Shown: positions 55,991 through 64,000 of the stretch, in pieces
How positions within the stretch are numbered: the stretch's first letter is position 1
How the letters are laid out: each line of letters opens with the position of its first letter
Assembly: GCA_050084985.1 (NCBI GenBank)
Contig: JBITNC010000002.1
Location: 22,506,001 to 22,570,000 of the forward strand
From: Nageia nagi
Taxonomy: Eukaryota; Pinophyta
Direction: 5' to 3'
DNA: 64,000 bases
Translations under genes and position numbers: made by a program
Notes under the pieces: generated by a model
The model's input: the letters and a program-made list of their open reading frames with translations, nothing else
Databases searched by the model: none
Told to the model about the DNA's origin: nothing

Positions 55991-57210
55991 TTAAAAGACT
56001 ATAATATTTACACTATACAATTTTAAGCGGGTGTTAATCACCCAATTACCCAGTAATGTTTCAAGTAGATCTTATTCACTAGGATAGGTAGCTTTTGAGA
56101 CCTAAAAATATCTTAAAGCCTAAATGCATTACTCTACATCACTTGAGTGATGACATAGGGCTCGCTCCATAGGGAATCAAATTTTTGATATTTCCTAGGC
56201 TTTGCTCTTTCTTCATCCCATTTGAGGACAATGTCACCAATTTCAAACTTAACCCGAGAAGTCTTTTTCTTATAAAACCACTTCTTAACTATCTACTATT
56301 TATGTTGTAATGATTGATATGTTTTGTTTATGTCTTCTTCTAGTTTCATCAACTAATTGAATCTTTCTTGTAGTGGCTCAAAATCACAGTATTCCATCCC
56401 TTGTCAGATTTTTAATGCAAGTAACTCAAGTTGAATTGGAAGTAATTATCTTTTACCATATGCTAATGCATAAGGGGATGTTTTGATCACTAATTCAATA
56501 CTAATACTATCTACACATAATGCATAATCCAATTGGGTATTCCATTATTTAGGATTCTCGTCAATTGTTCTTTTGATAATTTAGGTTAAGTTTTTCTTTG
56601 TTAATTTAGCTAACCTATTCCCTTGTAGGTAATACTTTGAAGAGAACATCCAATAGATCCTGTACCCAACAATAACAGATTAGCTCCAACAAATGTAGGA
56701 CCATTGTTTGATATAATAATCTATGGGATACCAAAGTGAGTAATCAATCTCTTAACAATTTCAATCACTACCTCTTGATCTATACTCTTACATGACATAG
56801 CTTTTGACCACCTAGTGAAATAATTTGTTACAGTTAGAAAAAATTTATGGCTTATTAAGGAATTTAGATTTATAACACCAATGAAATCAATACCCCATTG
56901 TTGGAATGGTTCCTCAATAACCATAGGTTTAAAAGGCATTGTAGCCTATCTTATTTTTTCCACGTATCTGCTACATTTGTCAAAATCCTAGGCTATCTTG
57001 AATACATATTAAAACACAAAAGGCCAATAATACCCAACTTGTAACATTTTTGTTGCATTAGTAGGACTAGTATAGTGTCCTCCAGAGAATCCATAATGAA
57101 ATTCATGTAAAATTATTTGAGCTTCATCATGAGTTACACATCTTAATAAGGTCTAATCAAATTTTTTCTATAAACATGGTCCTCTATCATTATAAATTTA
57201 AATGCTTATA
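55991..57210 (-). pseudogene. Gypsy element F integrase (broken)
   Basis: Minus-strand text: a zinc-binding region near 57000-57120, the core at 56721-56939 (MPFKPMVIEEPFQQWGIDFI, TVTNYFTRWSKAMSCKSIDQ, ITHFGIP), then, after stops, the C-terminal FEIGDIVLKWDEERAKPRKY then QKFDSLWSEPYVI near 56110-56250 with a chromodomain-less end. Several stops and frameshifts. The order RT, RNase H, integrase identifies Ty3/gypsy, not copia. Confidence 0.8.
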
Positions 57211-58569
57211 ATCTGAATCTCCTTCTTTGAAATCTATCCAAATATTTAGGACATTTACTAGTTCTAAAATAAAAAATAACTTGTTTAATCCAATCACTGA
57301 TCTCTCGATTGAGATTCTTCTCATCCTCTATGATAGCATCATGTGTGTATCCTATGCTATATTTTTAGAGAGGGATCTTCCCCTTATTAGCTCGCTTGGT
57401 TTAATTTCTATATCATATTCTATTATTCTTGTGATCCAACTAACTTTTCCTTAACCCAATTCTCCTTAAATGACATAATTTATTACATTAGGGTAAATAG
57501 TACATACAAGAATCTTAGTATGTGATACATAATGCTCAAACTTTTAAAGCCCTTTCATTATGGAAAATATTTGGTTTTCAATAAATGAGTACCTTCTTTG
57601 ATGTTGGAGTGTTTGGATATGAAAGGAAATAGGATGTTCTTCTTTTTGGTCATCCTTTTGTGCTAAGATGACATTAACACTTTTCTCTGCTCCATATGCA
57701 TAATGATAAAATCTTTTGAAAAATATGGGTTCTTCAAAATAGGATATTCTATTATAGCCTTTTTAATATCTTGAAAAGCTTGCTTTGCTTCATCTGACCA
57801 AGAGAATATAACATCTTTCTTTAACATTACTATAATTAGAGAAACTATCTCTAAAAAAGTATTAATAAATTTTCTAACAATATTGATTTGACCAAGGAAA
57901 GATTGCAGGGCCTTCTTGTTAGAGGGTAAAGACAATGCTTCAATAGCTTTTACCATGTCAATTGCCAATCCTTTTTTTGAGACAATATGACCAAGAAATT
58001 TTCCTTGGTTAACCATAAAAATAATTTTTTTGGGATTGATTGAAATCCTAAATTCTATACATTTTTCAAAAACTTGCCTAAGATGATTCAAGTGGTCTTT
58101 TCTACTCTTGGAAAACATAGTGATGTCATCTAGGTAGACTAGAATAATCTTATTTATCAAATCACCAAAGGCATGGTCCATAGCTATTTGAAAAGTAGCC
58201 CCAGCATTAGAGAGACCAAAAGGCATTCTTTGAAATAAAAATGTCCCCCATTTGGTTGTGAATGTAATTTTGAACTGATCCTCATCCTTAACCCAAATTT
58301 GGTTAAATCCTAAATAGCCATCAATCATAGAAAAACAACATGCCCTGAATAATGTATGTAGGATTTTCTCCATAGGGGGAAGAGGATAATTATCTTTGTG
58401 AGACACCTGAATTAGAAATATAAACATAGTCTAATTTCCCCACTTTTTTTTCTTACTGTGACTAGATTTTCCACCCAAAAAGAATGCTTAATAGGATAAA
58501 TAATTCTAGCTTCTAGGAGTTTTAGCAACTTCTGCTTCATGACTTTCACCCCTTTCTATTTCCTTGTTA
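57211..58569 (-). pseudogene. Gypsy element F reverse transcriptase and RNase H
   Basis: The RT starts near 58545 (LLKLLEARIIYPIKHSFWVE, VRKKSGEIRLC), with a stop and frameshift near 58430. The frame 58427-57663 is then open for 254 codons: HKDNYPLPPMEKILHTLF, FQRMPFGLSNAGATFQIAMD, the catalytic IILVYLDDITMFSKS, and FLGHIVSKKGL. RNase H follows near 57690-57560 (DFIIMHMEQ, then HPISFHIQTLQHQRRYSF) with frameshifts. Gag and protease are absent: the RT begins within about 30 bp of the LTR-like repeat. Confidence 0.88.
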
Positions 58570-58906
58570 TAGGAAATATCTCCCATTATTTGCTTCTTAT
58601 ATAGTACCTGCTAATGATTTATTTAGCACCCACTAATTTTTGACAAAATGTGTGACATCATCACTCAAAATTTATGGGCTCTAGTGGATGGCTTTCTAAA
58701 ATATCTCTCGCTAATATTGGGTGTATGGTAGAAATCCTTTCTCTGAAAATCCATGGGATTTAAGAAATTACCTGCTGGTAGCTTTGACTCAATAGTGACT
58801 CATATTGAAACGAGAATTAAGAATGAATTTATTTGAAAGGAATGAATGAATAAAAGAATAACAAAATGTTACCCTATTTTCAAAGTGTGATTTTGAAAGA
58901 ATAACA
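58570..58906 (-). repeat. 5' LTR of gypsy element F (internally deleted)
   Basis: A direct repeat of 50950-51677 lacking about 350 bp of its middle. It ends ATAACA at 58906. RT code lies directly on its left side, so the primer site, gag and protease have been deleted together. Confidence 0.6.
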
Positions 58907-58915
58907 CTATTATAT

Positions 58916-59531
58916 TGTGATACCATGTGCTAGGACTAATGTAATATTATATACCATGGTTCATATTTTATTTTAGCTTGAATATAGAAAAGGTTATTGT
59001 TATTGCTATGTGTCATGTTTCACCCCTTTTTATTTCCTTGTAGGTTATAAATATGGGAAGTGAAGATTGACATCCTTGTTGGATCTCTCTGATAGGTGGT
59101 TATCCCAAACATCAAACTTATGGTGTCTCTTGATACCACATATCTTGAGAAATTGTTATACTCTCTGAGCTCTATAATCTATCTTTTATGTGCCATAATA
59201 AACATCAAGTTCCATGTAGCTAAAGATGTACTAACCCCACGCCATCAGTGATATGTGCTTTATAGATCGAAAGGTATAGATTTTAGGGAATGACTCATGA
59301 GATCATTCTAGAGAACATCTATTGTGAGCTCTTATGAATTTCAATCATAATCCTTTGGATATCCATTGTTTTTCCATTCAAAGGATTGTATATCACTTGG
59401 TTATAGGCCCACTCTATATCAAGTTTATATGCTTCATATATATTTATTGTGAATATGATATGTGAGTATAAACATTTGACTATTTATTTATTTATATATT
59501 TATTCATTAATTAAACATTTTTAGTTCTACA
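58916..59531 (+). repeat. Probable 5' LTR of gypsy element G
   Basis: This segment starts TGTGATACC and ends TTCTACA three bases before a primer-site-like TGGTGAACCCAACA, which is followed by gypsy gag code. The second LTR is not in the window, so the limits are inferred from TG/CA ends only. Confidence 0.45.
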
Positions 59532-59534
59532 TTA

Positions 59535-59548
59535 TGGTGAACCCAACA
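59535..59548 (+). promoter_or_regulatory. Putative primer-binding site of gypsy element G
   Basis: TGGTGAACCCAACA starts three bases after the inferred LTR end. Plant gypsy elements often have TGG-starting primer sites here. I cannot name the tRNA. Confidence 0.4.
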
Positions 59549-59594
59549 TTTTTATATACTTAGGTTTTGACCTAGGTCATCCTCCTACAAAGCC

Positions 59595-61730
59595 ATGAAT
59601 CCATTCTCGCTATTATTCTTCCCCCTACCTAAAGCTCTTTGGACAATAGCTAGAAAAAATGATAAAATTAGGGTTTATTCTACCTATGTTCAAAATATGT
59701 ATTTAAATGTAGAAAACCCTAGGCATAACCCTAATCTACTTCTACAAGAATCTCATCCTAATGTTCATAGTGATATTGAATCCATAACTTCTAAAATGGA
59801 TATTATTGGTAAAATTGCCAATATATTTGTTCTTAACATTGATCAATATAAATTTGAAAGTGTAAGCTTGAATAGTCATGATAATGATTTTGATGAGACT
59901 AATGATGGAATTCCTAAATTAGATAAAATTCCTTCTTATGTTAGATCTATACAGGAAGTGCTATATGATAGAGAAAAGTTAGAATATTTTCTTACTCATA
60001 ATGTTGAAATTATTATTGATATTCTAACAAATTATGAGCTCATAGAAGAAAAATTTGTAGCCTTAAAATCATCAAATAGCTTATTTTCATATGAGAATGC
60101 AAGATCCACATTATGGAGGGCTTTTGCCATTAATATAGATATCGTTAATGATGTATCTTCCTATGAACATGCCATTGATGATGTGAATGAGAAGGAAGCT
60201 CCTCCTATGGTGAATGTTGATATCACACAAACTCTAGGTGAAGAAGTTGAAGATAATGGTACAGAGGATGAATATGATGATTATGAACACCTCATATTAA
60301 AACCTGATCACTTCACAAGAGGTACATTTTCTAAAGGTAAGGCCATCATACAAGATGATAATCCTGATGATAAGTTACAGAAATAAGTTGCAAATATCAT
60401 TGATGATGCTGATAAGAAACATCTTGATTAGACATTAGAAGAACATAATATTAAAGTTGAAATATTCATGAAAAAAAAGAGACTAATCCTTTTCATTTGG
60501 ATCCTTTTGATAAATAAATAGAATTTTTAGTAAAACTTGTTGACAAAATTGAACATGAAAAGATGAATAAAATAGGTCTATTTGTTGTACTTAGAGAGAA
60601 TGAACTTAGATAAGCAAATGTTCCACCTTAAAGCCCTCCACCATCCCTAATAGTTAATATTCCTAATCAAATACCCATTATTATTACTTCAACTGAGCAA
60701 TGAATAAAGAAGCTAGAAATGGAACTGCTTACTGGTGATGAGGATGATTTCTTATTTTGTTTAAAAAGACCTTTAATAGATAGAATTATTTCTAAAATAC
60801 TTACTAGAAAAAAGAGTATTAAATTTACAAAATTTGATGGTTTGCAGGATCTTAAAATGCATGTTAGAAAATTTTAAGAAGAAGCTGTAGAATATATGCA
60901 TGATAGAGATCTGCTTGCTATATTGTTCTTACATAGTTTGAAGGATGATGCATTGAAATTCTATTTTCTTCTTTCTGAAAAGAGTATTAGTAGATATGAG
61001 GATTTGGTTCATCAATTTTTATAGTATTTTAAATATAATATTGCTAAAAAGGTACATTTCAAAAATTTATGCAAAATTAAGCAATTTCCTAATTACTACC
61101 AATAAAATTATTATACCTAAGCAAGATTTGAAAGATACATTTGGAAATACTTTGTTACTTGTATATAAGCTATTGGTTATCTCTAGTTGTGATATGACAT
61201 TGGCTGCAATGATGGATGTATTTTTTGTTTAAAAAAAATTCTTGTATTAAAAAGTTGTATGCTATGCATAACAATAATCCAACATATGAAAAGAGAGTTC
61301 AAACCCCTAAAAATGGTAAGAAAATTCAAGTGAACAATGTTGATAAAAAAGGGAAACCTAACAATAAACCTAAAAGAAAGTTTACACCATTGACTGATAC
61401 TGTTGATAATATTATCAATGTTTTAATAAAAGAAGATCTTATTTAGCTTACACTCATTAGCGAACCTAAATTTCCTAATGGTGTGCCTAAGAATTTTATA
61501 TATGAAGAATTTTGCAATTATCACAGGGTTCCTAGACATCTAACATGAAATTACAGTACTCTAAGGCATATTATTTAGGATTTCATTGATAAAAAGGCCA
61601 TTAGGATGGATGATAATACTATTGTGGATGATGGACCTATACATCCTGATAATAGACAACTTAGGGTATTCACAAATCCCTTACCTCCTTCCCAACCAAG
61701 AGGCTACATTGGAATGGTAAGTACTTTACA
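59595..61730 (+). pseudogene. Gypsy element G gag (N-terminal ORF open, remainder decayed)
   Basis: The ATG at 59595 opens 263 codons to 60386 (MNPFSLLFFPLPKALWTIAR, YVRSIQEVLYDREKLEYFLT, acidic C-terminus EDEYDDYEHL). After several stops comes the core gag domain near 60830-61060: FDGLQDLKMHVRKF, YMHDRDLLAILFLHSLKDDA then LKFYF, YEDLVHQFL, FKYNIAKKV. A later piece near 61330-61600 has RKFTPLTDTVDNIINVLIKE and EFCNYHRVPRHLT, the tail of gypsy gag with a CxxH-like motif. No pol follows; the element stops or was cut near 61730. It is on the opposite strand to element F, so it is not simply the missing gag of F. Confidence 0.75.
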
Positions 61731-62570
61731 TGATATGAATTATTATTTTACTCACAAACATGGATCTAGAGATAACAACTAAAAGACCAATGGACAAAGA
61801 ATGAAATTCAATGCCACTAATGACATGCATCATTGTTCCTACCCCATCAACAACATGTAAAAAGTAAAAAAAAAAAGTACCTCTCTTTATTCCTACCTCT
61901 GCATAATGTGTCTGGGCTATCAAACCATATTAGGTACACAAGGTTATTGCTTGAAACATGATAATCTTAACTGTAGTGTATATTAGCTAGGTGGTTTCTT
62001 TGCTTATCCATTGTGAATTGTTGTTCATTGTATGCATATGCTCATTATCTATTCTATCTCATATAAAACTTTTCTTATACTGTTCCTTCATTTTTCCATT
62101 TTCTTTACTAACTCCAATGCTAGTAGCGTAACCACCTATTTCACACTATAAATGACGTAGTTTTCCTAAAACAAAATTCAAACCAATAGTATTTCACTGA
62201 TGCTTATGACATTTTTGATCCATTGGACTAAATAAAAATCAATTTTTGCAATGTTAGCAAGGAAATAATCGCATGTGTTTCACAAGGTTTCACTTCAAAT
62301 TAGGGCACCTTACCTGAATCTTAGCTTGTTTATCTTTCTTGAATGAGTTTGTTTAAATGCTTGATCATAGTTATTGTTTAAAATGAAATTAAAGTTTATT
62401 TTATAAACTACTTAATAATCATAACTTTTCATGCTTTATCTTTTATAGGTTACTTTGAGACATATACTTTGTGCTTATCCTATTTTGTTTAAAATACTTT
62501 GTGTAAAACTAAATTCAAACCATTCATTTTTATTAACAAAGTAAAAAATATTTTAACACAAGATGTTGAG

Positions 62571-62614
<44 letters not shown>

Positions 62615-62788
62615 AAAATGAGGCATGGACCAAGACTAGGTCCTAGCTATTAGTGGGTACTACTACCACTACTTGAAGTATCCCATTTCTTTTGTCTAAC
62701 TTTGTGGATGCTACTTTTAGCCTCTAAAACTAACACTCCCCTTGAGATGCCATTGGCCATGATCCCTTGTACTCCTACTAGAAGGGCC
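61731..62788. other. Intergenic, nothing recognised; (TA)n at 62572-62612
   Basis: No coding signal was recognised. A 40-bp TA run lies at 62572-62612. The last bases before element E (gggcc, 62784-62788) would be its target duplication, but the other end is outside the window. Confidence 0.5.
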
Positions 62789-63249
62789 TGAAGGATTTAG
62801 ACCTACTCTAAATCCTTCAAGGTCCAAGACTAGGAAACTCAATCATACACAAGATAACACAAATATAATGTGGTTCCTCCCTCCTTGGGAGTACATCCAC
62901 AACTAGTTCTCAATTCTCAATCTATGCACCTCTTACAACAATTCTCTTCCTCTCCTACACAACCAGTAGAGTAATCTTACTCCAAAAACTTAGTTATGTT
63001 ACAAGAGGAGAGGCCCTCTATTTATAACTTGAGAGCACCTCCCTAACCTCCCTTTAACCCAAGGGTAAGGTTAGGGTTACAATAAATGTATCACCTAACT
63101 TTAACCTACCAACTAACCACATGGTAAAGTCAAAGTCTACATAATAAAGAATTCAATTAATCCCTTAAGGTATCTACATATCCTTTAAGTGATTAATTGA
63201 ATTTACAAGGAGTTTAGATATTCAAAATATTTCATTACAAATTCTAACA
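62789..63249 (-). repeat. 3' LTR of copia element E with perfect terminal stem-loop
   Basis: Plus-strand start TGAAGGATTTAG-ACCTACT-CTAAATCCTTCA: arms of 12 bp, perfectly complementary, with a 7-base loop. In both LTRs of element C the same place reads GGAATTAG-TCCTACT-CTAATTCTC, where only the inner 7 bp pair. The rest of the LTR is almost identical to that of C. Confidence 0.9.
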
Positions 63250-63741
63250 CTCCCCCTTAATGCAATATTGGGATAGAGCGTAGAAGAGAGAAGAGAGAGA
63301 GTAAGAGAGAGTTCTCCTCCATAGAGATACAAGTGGAGATGAGAACATTTACATATTTGAGAATCTTTTTAAGAACTAGTTTGAGACTCACTACATTACC
63401 ATTTGACAAAATGGTTTACAATACAATCATTAACCACAACTGGTTTCACTGTACATAGTAGTCGATCAACTTTAAGCTGACATGCGAGTCTCCATGAGCT
63501 TGCTTTCACAAGGTGAGTAACCTGCATTTCTAAAGAAGATCCTGCATGCTATAAGAAACTCATGAACAAAATCAATTAGATGCATCATATATTCAAATAA
63601 GAGAATCAAATAATGTCATCTTATAAATAACTGATCAATGGTGCACTATAAGTCATCACAGAGATGCTAAGCCATCACTCATAGTCACCTATTGTATATA
63701 GTCATGTGTTGATTTTTAATAGAGCATAAAAAATTGTACAA

Positions 63742-63945
63742 CAAGTTTCTCATGCAAAGCAAACTTACCATGGAGGTATAGAATGTATAAGAAGTTCCTC
63801 ACGCAGAGCAAACTTACCACGAAGGTATATCAATTATATGCTCAAAAAATTGTACAACAAGTTTCTCATGCAGAGCAAACTTACCACGGAGGTATAAAAT
63901 GTACAACAAGTTTCTCACGTAGAGAAAACTTAACATGGAGGTATA
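63742..63945 (-). repeat. Four direct repeats in the 3' region of element E
   Basis: The same 37-bp motif and spacing as at 10917-11120 in element C (starts near 63742, 63792, 63859, 63907). The open frame at 63783-63965 runs through these repeats and is not a gene. Confidence 0.8.
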
Positions 63946-64000
63946 TCATAATCAACACAATATAACAACAAAAAAGGCCTCTTAGAGGTGAAGTTGTCAT

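Larger units (their letters stand above)
62789..64000 (-). mobile_element. Copia element E (same family as C), cut by the window end
   Basis: The LTR at 62789-63249 (461 bp) is followed by the purine tract (63250-63258) and a 3' noncoding region collinear with 10428-11180 of element C. Differences from C include a 20-bp deletion in the LTR (attcaacataacaccattca block) and a changed terminal 35 bp that forms a perfect 12-bp inverted repeat. The four 3' direct repeats are present. Pol lies beyond the right edge. Confidence 0.92.

Noticed and set aside
1-64000. tRNA, rRNA or other structured RNA genes
   Set aside because: Reading both strands by eye I saw no cloverleaf with tRNA A and B boxes and no rRNA motif; a covariance search would be needed to exclude degenerate copies.

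Overview
The window looks like an intergenic, repeat-dominated stretch of a large plant nuclear genome. The evidence is AT-rich DNA, one spliced receptor-like kinase gene, PPR gene relics, and many decayed Ty1/copia, Ty3/gypsy and LINE elements with a methionine initiator tRNA type primer site. Very low gene density, old diverged repeats and the style of the PPR and kinase sequences suggest a gymnosperm, probably a conifer. That taxonomic guess is inference only. There is no prokaryotic signal.

Layout. Positions 1-3.3 kb hold no gene, only old repeats and a frameshifted gag-like relic. From 3.3 to 23.7 kb lie three related copia elements. Element A (minus strand, 3.3-7.3 kb) is truncated, with gag fused to integrase by an internal deletion. 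Element B (plus strand, about 8.5-23.7 kb) is broken and split in two by element C (minus strand, 9951-18565). C is complete, with near-identical LTRs, a CTACC target duplication and fragments of host genes in its leader. Between A and B sits a GC-rich 38-bp minisatellite. A fourth copy of the C family (E) starts at 62789 and runs off the right edge.

From 24 to 32 kb there are two degenerate LINEs head to head, one interrupted by a satellite-like array, and a 240-bp coding relic. An unrecognised 116-residue ORF lies at 32.3 kb, followed by AT-rich repeats. A 1.7-kb near-perfect palindrome (foldback-type element) occupies 33378-35077. Copia element D (35172-40397) follows, complete with an AGTTT target duplication and an almost open polyprotein, and then a small MITE-like element.

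From 41 to 46.6 kb there is a PPR pseudogene (42.1-42.7 kb), then the only apparently intact gene: a three-exon, minus-strand, non-RD receptor-like kinase (43772-45247) of 405 residues with a very short ectodomain. Directly upstream of it lies a decayed coding relic whose second copy is at 24.4 kb. A tandemly duplicated LTR-like region follows at 45.8-46.5 kb.

From 46.6 to 64 kb there is a LINE reverse-transcriptase fragment (48.9-49.65 kb). A Ty3/gypsy element on the minus strand spans 50.9-58.9 kb; it lacks gag and protease and has a 4.3-kb region of unknown coding relics after integrase. A second gypsy element on the plus strand shows a likely LTR, a primer site and a decayed gag (58.9-61.7 kb).

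Most interesting: element C has LTRs about 1 percent apart, yet its single reading frame carries eleven stops and no net frameshift, so it was probably copied while already dead. It also carries two host-gene pieces. The terminal stem-loop of its LTR shows a paired (compensatory) change in copy E.
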